A DNA stretch of 61,091 nucleotides from a virus, in IMG/VR virus record IMGVR_UViG_3300043470_000556, positions 1 to 61,091 of that record, one strand, 5' to 3'. The notes beneath the pieces are model-generated. The model ran no database searches. It was not told the origin of the DNA and saw only the letters and a program-made list of their open reading frames with translations. The position numbers and the translations under genes were made by a program. Of this stretch, positions 11,292 to 21,404 are shown one piece after another (position 1 is the stretch's first letter; each line of letters starts with the position of its first letter).

Positions 11292-11741
11292 TTACGAGAT
11301 CGTTACCGTCCAAGTGATTGTCATGCTGTCTGACGCACCCTTGTTGATGACAGCAAATTCAGTGCGGCAAAGCATTGTTCCGCTGGTAAGAGCATTGAAG
11401 ATACCTGCTTCAGTAACAGCACCAGTGCCTGAACCTGCGCCAAACGTTGCAACATATTCAATTGCGTTTGCTGTTACAGTTGTTGAGGTAAGAGCAACAC
11501 GTGCACCTAGTGCGCTTTCAAGACCAGTATCGCCTGCTGCTGGGTTTGTTGTGCCTGCGCCAACTCCCATGTGTGACATAGCAGAAAGAGTTGTATCCTT
11601 CATGCGTGAAGCAATATACGCAAGACCAGTGTTGACAACAAGGTTAGGAACAGTTACTTCTTGCTTTACATTCCCTGTTGCGTCACGAAGAACGATGTTT
11701 AGTTCGCCCTTAGTACCTTTTACGTTTTCGATTAGTTTCAT
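11292..11741 (-). CDS. Small tail/baseplate structural protein
   Basis: 149 residues starting MKLIENVKGTKGELNIVLRD. The pattern is alternating beta-strands with Gly/Thr/Ala-rich loops (MGVGAGTTNPAAGDTG) and a C-terminal strand ending TITWTVTIS. This resembles small phage tail-fibre or tip proteins, but I cannot name a T4 homologue. It lies between gp7 and gp8, six nt from gp8, so a wedge- or fibre-attachment role is a fair guess from context. Confidence 0.55.
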   Translation of the reverse strand: MKLIENVKGTKGELNIVLRDATGNVKQEVTVPNLVVNTGLAYIASRMKDTTLSAMSHMGVGAGTTNPAAGDTGLESALGARVALTSTTVTANAIEYVATFGAGSGTGAVTEAGIFNALTSGTMLCRTEFAVINKGASDSMTITWTVTIS

Positions 11742-11758
11742 TTGAGTTTACCTTCTTC

Positions 11759-14700
11759 TTAGTTAAAATAAGTTACTTGACCAACATAATCCGAACCGAA
11801 GTCGCCATCAACATAGTCTTGCGTATTTACAATACCGTCTTCGGTGACTGTTACTGTTTCGAATAGTCCTTTAAGTGTATTTATAAGCGATTGTTCAGCA
11901 ACAGCAATAGAATCTATCGTTGCAGAGTCATTCGCCACAATTAATAATTCAGTTGCACCTGCATTGTCAGTTTTAACCAGATATGGAATTACGCCAGCGG
12001 TATCAGTTGACGTAACGGAATCAGTCAAATATTTATATAGATGATTGAATGATGTTTCAGTTGCATTTGCCTCATCTACATCAAACTCGTCACTACCCGT
12101 TGGACGTTCTATACCAGCAGCAGTATATTCATGTGTGATCACAGATTCTGTGAACGTTCTATAATACTCTACCGTTCTGGCGAATGTATCCGACTTGGTT
12201 GCCGTATCTGTTAGAGGTTTACTCATCACAAACGCTTGCGATTCTGAGGTATTCGTTATATCGGCAATAACTTTATTGAGATTGAATTGAGTATTTTCCG
12301 ACGAGACATAATTTTCGTCAAAGAAATCTTCAGCGTATGGTTCTTGTAGGAAAATTGCCTCTTGTAGAACCTTATCAAAGTCAGTTATTGCATTTTCAGC
12401 AGTAATGGTATTTTCGCTTACTTCACGAACGTACTGGACAACTCTATCAAATAGATCCGTAGTTGTTGTAGTATCATCTTCGTCTTCATAAATACCGATG
12501 TCAAAGTCAAAGGCAGTAGTTTCTGAAGTTGTAACAAGATCGGCAAGAACCTTATAAACATGACTGCTATTTGTATCTGCTACTGTCGCAGAGTCAGTAA
12601 GAACCTTGATAAACTCAACTTCGAAATAGAATTCGTTATTGCGATTAATACCACCCGAAGCAGAAAGTTCTTCGAGTACAAACTCATAGATATGCAGAGG
12701 TTGTATTGGTGTCGTAATATATTCGCTGAAGTCAACCGTCTGCTCGATGGTAAGTTCGCCGAAGATAGCAGTACCTGCTGGGTGAGTAGTATTCTTTACA
12801 ATATCCAACCATTTATTGGATGGAACATTTGATCGAACAACATATGAATAGTTTTGGTAGTAGAAGTTATCTTGTAGTCTGTTGACATTCGACAACATCC
12901 CACGCGAGTCTCTAAATCTACCCGTCTTAACGTTGACCGCACCTGTGGTAAATGACAGAGTAGCAGTGCATCCTAGTTCTGACTCAATTATCGCAGTGAA
13001 TGATTCGCGTTCAAAGTCAAACCCTGTATCGAAAATGCTTACTGCAGTTGGACAACCATCATCATCAACTGCATCGATTCTGATAGATGCCTTGTTATCT
13101 CTACCAACGAGAGTATATGGATTTATCGCTGTATCAGTTTCATTATACTTATTTAAAAAGTATCCAGAATTACTCGCTGTAGTGACGTATGTTAACCCTG
13201 TCAGCGTACCAGCAGTGGTTGATATAATACTGCCTGCAGTTGTTCGTAAAGTAAACCCAGTAACATTAGGCGATATACCAGTTACAGAAGAAACCTTATA
13301 GATAGTTCCTGAGGTATAACCACTAATAGCAGCAGTTCCTCCAAGAGTACCAGTAATTGTTACCGTATCATTGACTGCAAGTGTTGATGCACCACAAGTA
13401 AATTGACCCTCAGTTCCAGAAACAGCAACAGTTGCTGCCAACGTTCCGATTGTTCCTGGAGTTGTTTCAATTGTGTATGGACCAACCGAACCAGTTTCAT
13501 CTATACCAAAGATGTCACCTACTACGAACCCGCATGGTGGTGTTCCACTACAATCGGCAACATCGACTGATGCAAGTTGGCGAACAATATAACCATATCT
13601 TGTGATGATAGGTTCATCAGCAGTCCCCGAAACAATCTCAACTTTAGTGCGTATTGCTTCCGTGGAAAATGTAACAGCAGGTGCTGTGCTATACCCAGAA
13701 CCACCATTAGTAACTATGATATTTGATATTTGTCCAGAATCAGTTAATACTGCTCTTGCAGTTGCGCCGACACCCGTTTCCGAAGTAAACTGGATAGTTG
13801 GTGCTGCAAAGTATCCATTACCATTGTCGGAAAGAGGAGCATACAGTCTGTTATTTCCTGGATCAGCAGGAGCAATATTAATTGCAGTACCTAAAACTGC
13901 ATTGTTCGCAGTTAATGCTAATTTTATCTGGTTAGAATTTACAACGATTACATAATATGTGACATACTCTGTTAACCCACCAACAACATGACCTGCAGAT
14001 TTAGTATAGACTACAATATCACCAGTAGAATACCCGTGACTGTTTATTGTAATTATATTAGTGGAATCATTTACGCTTGTCGACGAATCAAATTCGGTAT
14101 AGTCGTCGCCAACTATCGCTTTAACTCTTCCATCTGAAACCAGCGCCTCGGCAACTGCGCCAGCGCCTGGAACTATAATTCTTGCAGTCTTTGGCAGACT
14201 TGTCACCAACTCATACACAGCAGGGAAAACGTAAGCAAATTTTGTAACATTGCTTATGTTGGTTTCAATCGTTCTTTCATATGTTACCGATGAGATATTC
14301 TCATAGTATGTGATTTTAATTGTTTTGCTGTTAAGATCAAAAGGATTTGCTGTGATCGATGAATCGACTGCCAGTTTTAGTGTTACGTCTTCGATCCAAA
14401 TACCATCAGATGCGCGAAGAATCTGCTCAGATGGATAGAAAATTTCAGTGCGTTCGTTATATAAGATTCTAAAGAGAAGTTCGATTGCCTTCTCAGAACC
14501 TTTTGCCTCATAGAACTGCTTGATGAATTTGATTAATCTTCTGTCATCAATTTGCGCATTAAGAGGAAAGTTCTGTGCATACTGGTGTTTAAACTTAGGG
14601 ATGAATGCATCAAGTGTTCTGTTGATGTCAAAATTCTTCTCGTAGTTGAGAAGGAAATTGTTTACCTGATTTTCTTCATCAAGAAACTCATAATACTTTT

Positions 14701-15055
14701 CTAAGAACGTGATGAATACAGGATACTCGGTGCGAACGAAATCCGGAAGTTGATTTGCAATTAGATGACTTAGTGATTGCTTGAAACCATTGTAACTGTC
14801 ATCGATATACACCATATTCGCAGTCGCTGCAGCACCATTTCCGTTGCCGCCTGTAAATGAGATAGATGGTGGCGAAAGATAATTATTTCCTGCAAATGTC
14901 ACTGTGATTGCAGTAACTCGTCCACCTGCAATAGTAGCAACTGCTGTTGCATTACCACCAATTACAACTGTTGGCGCAGAAGTATAATCTGCCCCGCCAT
15001 TTGTGACAGTTATACTGGCAACCTTTTTGTAGTATGAGGTGGTTTCTTCTGACAT
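11759..15055 (-). CDS. 7: Baseplate wedge protein gp7-like
   Basis: 1098 residues. The N-terminus has a GYT-type beta-module (NGGADYTSAPTVVIGG), then a helical block with LPDFVRTEYPVFITFLEKYY and KFIKQFYEAKGSEKAIELLF, conserved in marine T4-like gp7 proteins as I remember them. The last ~270 residues are repeats of the form KxLTDSxTxTDT, each followed by a Phe/Tyr-rich strand. Gene order gp25-gp6-gp7-gp8 supports the call. T4 gp7 is similar in length (1032) but differs in sequence, so the name rests on position and on family memory. Confidence 0.7.
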   Translation of the reverse strand: MSEETTSYYKKVASITVTNGGADYTSAPTVVIGGNATAVATIAGGRVTAITVTFAGNNYLSPPSISFTGGNGNGAAATANMVYIDDSYNGFKQSLSHLIANQLPDFVRTEYPVFITFLEKYYEFLDEENQVNNFLLNYEKNFDINRTLDAFIPKFKHQYAQNFPLNAQIDDRRLIKFIKQFYEAKGSEKAIELLFRILYNERTEIFYPSEQILRASDGIWIEDVTLKLAVDSSITANPFDLNSKTIKITYYENISSVTYERTIETNISNVTKFAYVFPAVYELVTSLPKTARIIVPGAGAVAEALVSDGRVKAIVGDDYTEFDSSTSVNDSTNIITINSHGYSTGDIVVYTKSAGHVVGGLTEYVTYYVIVVNSNQIKLALTANNAVLGTAINIAPADPGNNRLYAPLSDNGNGYFAAPTIQFTSETGVGATARAVLTDSGQISNIIVTNGGSGYSTAPAVTFSTEAIRTKVEIVSGTADEPIITRYGYIVRQLASVDVADCSGTPPCGFVVGDIFGIDETGSVGPYTIETTPGTIGTLAATVAVSGTEGQFTCGASTLAVNDTVTITGTLGGTAAISGYTSGTIYKVSSVTGISPNVTGFTLRTTAGSIISTTAGTLTGLTYVTTASNSGYFLNKYNETDTAINPYTLVGRDNKASIRIDAVDDDGCPTAVSIFDTGFDFERESFTAIIESELGCTATLSFTTGAVNVKTGRFRDSRGMLSNVNRLQDNFYYQNYSYVVRSNVPSNKWLDIVKNTTHPAGTAIFGELTIEQTVDFSEYITTPIQPLHIYEFVLEELSASGGINRNNEFYFEVEFIKVLTDSATVADTNSSHVYKVLADLVTTSETTAFDFDIGIYEDEDDTTTTTDLFDRVVQYVREVSENTITAENAITDFDKVLQEAIFLQEPYAEDFFDENYVSSENTQFNLNKVIADITNTSESQAFVMSKPLTDTATKSDTFARTVEYYRTFTESVITHEYTAAGIERPTGSDEFDVDEANATETSFNHLYKYLTDSVTSTDTAGVIPYLVKTDNAGATELLIVANDSATIDSIAVAEQSLINTLKGLFETVTVTEDGIVNTQDYVDGDFGSDYVGQVTYFN
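11878..11885 (-). promoter_or_regulatory. T4-type late promoter box TATAAATA
   Basis: Exact box on the minus strand inside the 3' end of gene 7, about 137 nt upstream of the 149-residue structural gene. A second copy lies at 12030-12037. Confidence 0.3.
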
Positions 15056-15058
15056 CTA

Positions 15059-16960
15059 TTATTCTTGCGAGTTAGCAATTGCAGTAACAGTCAGTCCTGC
15101 AGGAATATTTGCTAGCGAATTTGGTGCGCTTGTGTCTAGAGTTAACACAGTATTTCTAGCAGCGTATGGGAAAACTGCTGCCGTTGAAGTATTCGTAGTT
15201 GATGTCAGATCTGTCGTTAAGATATTTGGTGAATCACCAAACGGTTCAACATAGACTCTAATAGTATTGTCTAACGTGGATTCTGTTCCCGAATTAATGA
15301 GAAGATCGGTAATAGTAACAACACCAGTCGTATAGTCGACAGTTCCTACGTTGGATAGAACAATAACATCATCTGATACACGTTTCATCACAAGAGTTCC
15401 AATATCGCCAACTGTTGTATCATGTTGATCAGTTATATAAACCACATATTCCTGTGTTCCGATAGTCGTATTGAAAGTCGTAGTCTTTAATGTTTCAATT
15501 TCTAACGGTCCATTAAATCTTACCACGTAATCCTCAGGAAAATCTCCTGAAAATATCGGAATTCGTTTGTGCATCAGTACTTGAATGCTCGCAGAGAAAA
15601 TCGACTGGGTCGTTCCGACTACCGCCGAAAGCAATTTGGAATAATAGAAGTTCTTCTGTAACTTATTAACATTATTTGTGAAGAAACTTTGCACAACTGC
15701 TCTGACCTCAGACTCAATTCTAGAGGAGGTAAGAGATGTAATTGTCTTATTGTAGTTGACTGAAATATTCAATCCGATATATGTCTCGATCGGATCTACG
15801 AATTCGGGTTGAATAGAAACAACACTTCGCGGTCTAATAATATCTCTAGCAATAATATCTTTATCTGATTGTGAGATAATTGAACCAGGTAATGGTTGAA
15901 TAGAGACAAAAACTTTACCATAAATTGGAGGATTGTTTTCTTCACCACCCCAAACAGCAATAGAATTGATATTCCCAAACCTTGATCTGATCAATGTTTC
16001 ATAATCATCAGATGTCACAACACGATTCTTAGTGGAATTAAATTTCGGAGCATTGTAACGAATACTATCTATGCTTTCCTTTTCGCTACCGCCAGTAGCA
16101 GCAGATCCTAGATATACGAGTTTACTTTCGCCCGAAGCAGTGAAAGTTCTTGATGCTGAAAAGTTGGGAATAGAGTTCGCTGCTGAACCACTGCTTACGA
16201 CATAATCAATGATAACAATATTACCAACTTGTAGTTGCTGTCCAACAATATCATCACCAAATCTTATCTCATATAATCCAGATGGACCTTCTTCAACAAA
16301 AAATGCTCTAGTTGTTCCATCAACTGATACAATATCATCGTAGAAGTTCCATGTAGTAATTGATGTAACAGTGTTTGATTGTTGTACTCTAACTCTTATG
16401 GTAGTAGTATCAATATTACCATTTGGTAAAACGAATGGTCCAGATTTATTAGATTGATCAACAACGAATGTATTGGTTACTCGTTTGCCTTCGATCAGTT
16501 CCATCGGGAAACTGAATCCTGTTTGACCTGTTTCAAGAACAACTAATCCAGAAACATAATCTTCTCTCGGGAAGAAAGTATATGTGTTCTTTGCTGTTTT
16601 TGCCGTGAACGGTGTATCGCGTGTCACAGTCAAACTTGTATTGGTAAAAGATTCTGGTGGTCTAATTTGCAATGTGATATTTGCACGAGCAGATCTTCTT
16701 GATGTCGGTGTATATCCTAATGTTTTCGCAATAGATGTAACTGAGTTTCTCTTGATGGCGCTATCAATGAACATTTCATTTGCTTGAAGATGCGCGAGAG
16801 TTGCATTATAGTGTGTGTTATATGCAAGAATATCAAGAAGTATAGTAAGACCAGATCCATCAAAGTTGTAATCTTGGAACTCCTCTTGCGATTGCATGAA
16901 GGTTTTTAGATTTTCTTTGATGGTTGCAAAATCTAATTCAGTAACATTGAGTTGAGACAT
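15059..16960 (-). CDS. 6: Baseplate wedge protein gp6
   Basis: 633 residues, close to T4 gp6 (660). The N-terminus has the gp6-type block LKTFMQSQEEFQDYNFDGSG and LLDILAYNTHYNATL, also shared with P2 gpJ-like proteins; it continues with LGYTPTSRRSARA and RFGDDIVGQQLQ. It forms the inner wedge ring that joins baseplate to tube. Start and stop are 1 nt and 3 nt from the neighbours gp25 and gp7, so all three are probably co-translated. Confidence 0.9.
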   Translation of the reverse strand: MSQLNVTELDFATIKENLKTFMQSQEEFQDYNFDGSGLTILLDILAYNTHYNATLAHLQANEMFIDSAIKRNSVTSIAKTLGYTPTSRRSARANITLQIRPPESFTNTSLTVTRDTPFTAKTAKNTYTFFPREDYVSGLVVLETGQTGFSFPMELIEGKRVTNTFVVDQSNKSGPFVLPNGNIDTTTIRVRVQQSNTVTSITTWNFYDDIVSVDGTTRAFFVEEGPSGLYEIRFGDDIVGQQLQVGNIVIIDYVVSSGSAANSIPNFSASRTFTASGESKLVYLGSAATGGSEKESIDSIRYNAPKFNSTKNRVVTSDDYETLIRSRFGNINSIAVWGGEENNPPIYGKVFVSIQPLPGSIISQSDKDIIARDIIRPRSVVSIQPEFVDPIETYIGLNISVNYNKTITSLTSSRIESEVRAVVQSFFTNNVNKLQKNFYYSKLLSAVVGTTQSIFSASIQVLMHKRIPIFSGDFPEDYVVRFNGPLEIETLKTTTFNTTIGTQEYVVYITDQHDTTVGDIGTLVMKRVSDDVIVLSNVGTVDYTTGVVTITDLLINSGTESTLDNTIRVYVEPFGDSPNILTTDLTSTTNTSTAAVFPYAARNTVLTLDTSAPNSLANIPAGLTVTAIANSQE

Positions 16961-16961
16961 C

Positions 16962-17360
16962 TTATCTACTTCTTCTTAGAACAGTTGAAAATGAAACGGG
17001 TTCCGCAACCCCGACAACATAAAAATATATGGTTACATTAAATGCATTCTGATCAAAGAGAGGCACAACATCTATCTGCTGCGATCTAACTCGTGGTTCA
17101 TACTTATTAATTAATAATTCTAATCGCAATTTCAACGAATTGGCAGTAACAATATCAACATTCTCAAACATCATACCGTAGATCGGCGAACCAATCTTTG
17201 GTTGAAACGGTCTTTCGTAGAAGTTCGTGAGAACGAGAAGTTTCAGTGCTTGTTTTACAGCATTAACATCGAACTTCCTCGCAACGTCACCCGTGATTGG
17301 GTGCGCTGCGAAGGATAAGTCTAGATCCGAATAGATTCTGTTTACTGTTTTTGTTGTCAT
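16962..17360 (-). CDS. 25: Baseplate wedge protein gp25
   Basis: 132 residues, the same length as T4 gp25. The gpW/gp25 fold signature is visible: DLDLSFAAHPITGDV near the start, FYERPFQPKIGSPIYGMMFE in the middle and YEPRVRSQQIDVVP near the end. gp25 sits where sheath meets baseplate. The ATG is preceded by TATAAATA at a spacing of 5 nt and no Shine-Dalgarno sequence is visible, so a transcript from that box would be leaderless. Confidence 0.93.
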   Translation of the reverse strand: MTTKTVNRIYSDLDLSFAAHPITGDVARKFDVNAVKQALKLLVLTNFYERPFQPKIGSPIYGMMFENVDIVTANSLKLRLELLINKYEPRVRSQQIDVVPLFDQNAFNVTIYFYVVGVAEPVSFSTVLRRSR

Positions 17361-17365
17361 ATAGT

Positions 17366-17373
17366 TATTTATA
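17366..17373 (-). promoter_or_regulatory. Late promoter box TATAAATA 5 nt before gp25 ATG
   Basis: Exact minus-strand TATAAATA followed by five bases and the ATG of gene 25. A T4 late promoter starts transcription about six bases after the box, which here is the A of the ATG. Confidence 0.5.
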
Positions 17374-17381
17374 TCAACTTC

Positions 17382-20300
17382 TTAGACGGTCGGAAGTTGT
17401 TTGAAATATCCTTTCGATATATATTTTCCAGTTGGACCGACCATAGTTCCACTCATCCCTGCACGTTGTTTTCCATCTCTATATACCCAACCTACGTGAA
17501 TCCAACCACTACCAGATTTTCCTGGTGTAAACTCGAGTAAGATTTGATCGTGTTTACAATTTTCGGTAATCCATTTTGCGATTTTAATAAATTCTTTCTT
17601 GCTTCTACCACCAATTCCTTCGATATCGGCAGCAGCACCATAACCATGAGCGCCTGGATCAACTCCTCCCCTAGTAGGGTGATGACTTCTATATGCGCAA
17701 GAAAGTTTGAGTTTACCCCATTTTGCTTGCGTAGGTTCAAGAATATTGACACAGAGACAACGCAAGTTATTGATGATGTCAGCTACTGTATGCCCATGTG
17801 GAGATTTGCGCAATCCCTTCCACCCATCTGGGCAACCATTACTTGGAAACACACAGAGGTCTTTAAGTTTGAAATTGGGCGATAGTTGCAGATTGCCATC
17901 ATACTTCCCAGACAATGGTGGTAATTGCACTGTTTTACCGTCGAGTATAACTGCGTTGCACGATTTCGTTGCAACACCAGAAGTACTCGGAATCATTCCA
18001 GTTGATGTTTCTGGGTCACCAGTATCGGATGTAGATGTATCATTTCCAGCAGTTGATGGATCAGCATCTGTATTAACACAATCTGGATTATCTCCGTCTG
18101 CGGGAGGAGTATCATCACCATCAGAATTCATGACATCGTTTTCACCATCATACCCAGTAGTAACATCATTAGTGGTGCGTTCGACAGGTTGTGGTGCAGA
18201 TACGGATACAGGTTGTTCTAGTTCGTATGTTACTGGGAGTTTTGCTGCAACCGCACAAACTGCATCTTCAGCGGATCCTGCAGAACCAGCAGATGAAGGA
18301 GCAGTAACAGAAGCAGAACCTCTGATATTTGTAACATCACCGCTGGATTCGTCGTTACCAATCAGATTGGTAGTTGCTGCCCGTAGAGTTGTAACATCTA
18401 GTGTAGAGGTTTTGATTGGTGCTGCAAGAACTGTCGGAGCGTTCAAACTTATGTCTCCTGCACTTTGTGCATTAATAGTTCCAGCAGATTTAATATTAGC
18501 ATTACCAGTCGATTCTTGATTGATCATACCAGCAGTTTTTAAGTTAATATCACCAGTCGATTCTTGATTGATCATACCAGCAGTTTTCAAGTTAATATCA
18601 CCAGTGGATTTAGCAAGAATTTCTGCATCAGTGCATAGGTTCATGTTACCAGTTGAATGATTAAAGAACGATCCGCCAGATTTGATATGCGTATTAACCT
18701 TGGATGTCAGGTTCAACCCTGCATTTGTTGTCAGATTATATTTACCAGTAGTCTTGGTAGTGACTGCTCCTGTTATTTCAGCATCAACCTTACCTTCATT
18801 TTTAACAGAAATATCACCTTCGTTTCTGAGATAGATACCATCTTGTACTGAAAGACCAAGCGATCCACCAATGTTGACATTAACGTCATTATGGATGTCA
18901 AGACTGACTTTACCGTGCATAGTTAGTGCAGTGTCATTCATAATAAACACATTACATTGTCCTGCAATGTGAACGTTGGCATTACCTTCAATTAAAACGA
19001 AACCATCTTTTTCTACGATAGAATACCCATTACCCACAATTTTATTTACTTGAGTTCCATCAGGTCCAGTCTCAGTAAAGGTTCCTGATCTGTGGGCAAT
19101 ATTTAATCGTTCGAATCCAGGAGTGTCGTCGATTTCTAATGCGTGTCCAGATTCACCTGCAAAAACTTTGTTAAATGGATACTTCGCAGCGTACGGAGTC
19201 GCTGGTTGTTCCCACGTGGATCCAGAACGACCTGCCATCTTTACCGCACGTTTTCTTGATGCATTTCTTGCTGCTGGTGAAGAACCCAATGACTGTGAAG
19301 ATTTATCACCTGCAGATGTTCTTGGGTCTGGGTTGATATTTTTAGAATTTACCCCAAGCGCAAGAGTATTAGTATCTGGTTTATTTACATAGTCTGGTTT
19401 AGGATATGATTTATTTGGATCTGCGAAACCTTTCTCAATTGGTTTTTCTACATTAGTGCCTTCGTGCGTCGGGAGAGCATTAGCAGATGGAGAATTTATT
19501 TGAGAAGTAGGTTCTGCTGATCTTGTATTGTGTTCGATACCATTGTCTAGAGTATTCTGAGAAGAACCTTTTAACGGTGCGTCTACCTTTTCTACTGTCT
19601 TGGTTTGTGTTACTGTTCCGTCTGCATCTGTTGTTGTAGTAACAGTTGTTACCGCACCAGATGATTGAACAGTTGAAACAGATGATGTAGAACTCCCGTC
19701 AGCAGAAGTTTGTGTTGCTTGTGAGATTGCGGAAGAAATTGTTTGCGTATCTGTAGTAAAGTTTGATTGAATTTCATTCTTCGCTGATACGCATGCATCA
19801 TATGTAAATTTTAATCTAGATCTATCTGCTTCTTGCGCTTTAGCATCAAGTTGCTTAATGAGAGTTTCTACGTCAGCGGGATCATCGAAAGCAATTGTTT
19901 TGTTGCTTTCAACATCATCAGTTTTAGTATTCTCATTAGTAGTTTTTAACTGTTTCAGTGCGGTAACAATAGATGGATATGTTTGGGGCAACCATTCCAC
20001 TACAGTTTCAATAGCAAGCAACCAAGTTCCACCAGATCCTCTACCATGTAGAGAATCACGTTCTGCTGCTTTTATTTGATTGAGTTTAGTTGCTGCATTG
20101 GAAGCGAGAGTCGCTGAATTTATATCTGACCCCTCAAATAAAACTCTTCCATTATCGACTCTATCCACAACAGAGAGTTTAAAAGTTTCTGCGCCAAGTT
20201 GTTCTAATGTCGTCACAATACCATTCTGTATAAAACTGAATGGATTTGTTACTGATGTGATGAACCCGCCAGAACCAAGAACACTAGCAGTTTTCTTTGT

Positions 20301-21395
20301 GGCAGTAACAACCTTAGCAGAGATAGTTCCAGCAGGAGTTAATTCATATGTGATCGTTCCATTATTAATTGTCTTAACAATTTTCTTAGGGACTTCTTTT
20401 GCCTCTGCAGGGGAATTAGATGTTTTTGTAGTTTCGACAGTAGTTTGTCCGACAGGTGTCTCAGGTTCAACTGCTGGAGGAGGTGTTACTTCTTCGTCCT
20501 TAACTACACTGGTAGTACCAGGAATTGGTCCAGGTGTTGCAACCTTTTCCGTTGGTAGTGCAACTGCATTGTACCCAACATCGAACCAGTACTTTGCAGA
20601 TATACCGCTTGTGTCTGTCTTAATGTTTCCTCGCAGATAGTTTTGCGCAGAATCAATATCCCAGCACAATGATAATGCCAAGGCACCAGCAAGAGTTTTT
20701 TTATCGACACTTTCATTTATTGCGCGAGATGTTAATAATAATTGATATGAAAATTTCAGTAGATTTGATGCAGCAAGATCTTGTAGTTGAGGTTGTTCAA
20801 TAAATCCAGTATGCATATCAATTGGATTTTGCGATGCTAACTCTGGATGAATAGAAACATTAAACCGAGGATCGCTTCCATTTACTATATAAATTAACAT
20901 ATAGTATAATGCATTATTGCGAGCATTAACAGGCGCTTGAATTATTCTTGTTTGTTTAGCGTTGTTGTACTTTGCGAATCGACTATACCAACTTTCATAT
21001 TCCTCGTTACCTTTCGAGGGAACAGGAATATTTGGCAGATTATTGCTGATCCATTTATTTAAATCGCTGCCGAATATTCCAGCATCAATAAGTTGCGTTG
21101 TGCCGAGTTTATATACGCCATACTCACCATCTGCATGAACAACAGTAAATTTCCATTGGTCACCAGTTTGTGTTAGTTGACCACCCTTTACTTCTAATAA
21201 GTTGTATCCAGGACCAGGAGGCGTTTGCCCGAAGTTATATACCTTATTATAATATTGTAGAGTCATCGCTTTTTGAATTTCTTTCAAAAGCGTAACTACA
21301 TCATCGCGAGTCAGAGAACCAATGGTCTCATCCTCAATCATGTTGATACTATCGACTGTTGTAAAATACGGCGTAAATGGATTATATTTTATCAT
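17382..21395 (-). CDS. Tail-spike/hub needle protein, gp5 C-terminal type, with M15 peptidase domain
   Basis: 1337 residues. The N-terminal ~300 residues are mostly helical, then come Thr/Ser/Val-rich linkers. Residues ~760-1000 contain gp5-like needle motifs (NIAHRSGTF, VLIEGNANVHIAG) and strands repeating INQESTGDINLKTAG, as in the beta-helical prism of T4 gp5. The C-terminus is an M15-family D-Ala-D-Ala-type peptidase: His1250 and Asp1257 in AHGYGAAAD plus His1300 in WIHVGW are the expected zinc ligands. The next gene upstream supplies the OB-fold and lysozyme half of gp5, so the gp5 functions are split over two proteins here. Likely the membrane-puncturing tip, with cross-link-cutting activity. 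Confidence 0.8.
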   Translation of the reverse strand: MIKYNPFTPYFTTVDSINMIEDETIGSLTRDDVVTLLKEIQKAMTLQYYNKVYNFGQTPPGPGYNLLEVKGGQLTQTGDQWKFTVVHADGEYGVYKLGTTQLIDAGIFGSDLNKWISNNLPNIPVPSKGNEEYESWYSRFAKYNNAKQTRIIQAPVNARNNALYYMLIYIVNGSDPRFNVSIHPELASQNPIDMHTGFIEQPQLQDLAASNLLKFSYQLLLTSRAINESVDKKTLAGALALSLCWDIDSAQNYLRGNIKTDTSGISAKYWFDVGYNAVALPTEKVATPGPIPGTTSVVKDEEVTPPPAVEPETPVGQTTVETTKTSNSPAEAKEVPKKIVKTINNGTITYELTPAGTISAKVVTATKKTASVLGSGGFITSVTNPFSFIQNGIVTTLEQLGAETFKLSVVDRVDNGRVLFEGSDINSATLASNAATKLNQIKAAERDSLHGRGSGGTWLLAIETVVEWLPQTYPSIVTALKQLKTTNENTKTDDVESNKTIAFDDPADVETLIKQLDAKAQEADRSRLKFTYDACVSAKNEIQSNFTTDTQTISSAISQATQTSADGSSTSSVSTVQSSGAVTTVTTTTDADGTVTQTKTVEKVDAPLKGSSQNTLDNGIEHNTRSAEPTSQINSPSANALPTHEGTNVEKPIEKGFADPNKSYPKPDYVNKPDTNTLALGVNSKNINPDPRTSAGDKSSQSLGSSPAARNASRKRAVKMAGRSGSTWEQPATPYAAKYPFNKVFAGESGHALEIDDTPGFERLNIAHRSGTFTETGPDGTQVNKIVGNGYSIVEKDGFVLIEGNANVHIAGQCNVFIMNDTALTMHGKVSLDIHNDVNVNIGGSLGLSVQDGIYLRNEGDISVKNEGKVDAEITGAVTTKTTGKYNLTTNAGLNLTSKVNTHIKSGGSFFNHSTGNMNLCTDAEILAKSTGDINLKTAGMINQESTGDINLKTAGMINQESTGNANIKSAGTINAQSAGDISLNAPTVLAAPIKTSTLDVTTLRAATTNLIGNDESSGDVTNIRGSASVTAPSSAGSAGSAEDAVCAVAAKLPVTYELEQPVSVSAPQPVERTTNDVTTGYDGENDVMNSDGDDTPPADGDNPDCVNTDADPSTAGNDTSTSDTGDPETSTGMIPSTSGVATKSCNAVILDGKTVQLPPLSGKYDGNLQLSPNFKLKDLCVFPSNGCPDGWKGLRKSPHGHTVADIINNLRCLCVNILEPTQAKWGKLKLSCAYRSHHPTRGGVDPGAHGYGAAADIEGIGGRSKKEFIKIAKWITENCKHDQILLEFTPGKSGSGWIHVGWVYRDGKQRAGMSGTMVGPTGKYISKGYFKQLPTV

Positions 21396-21404
21396 AGTTA
21401 TACC

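Noticed and set aside
17707-18519. Plus-strand 270-aa ORF
   Set aside because: Antisense to the gp5-like needle gene; Ser/Val/Pro bias follows from the other strand.
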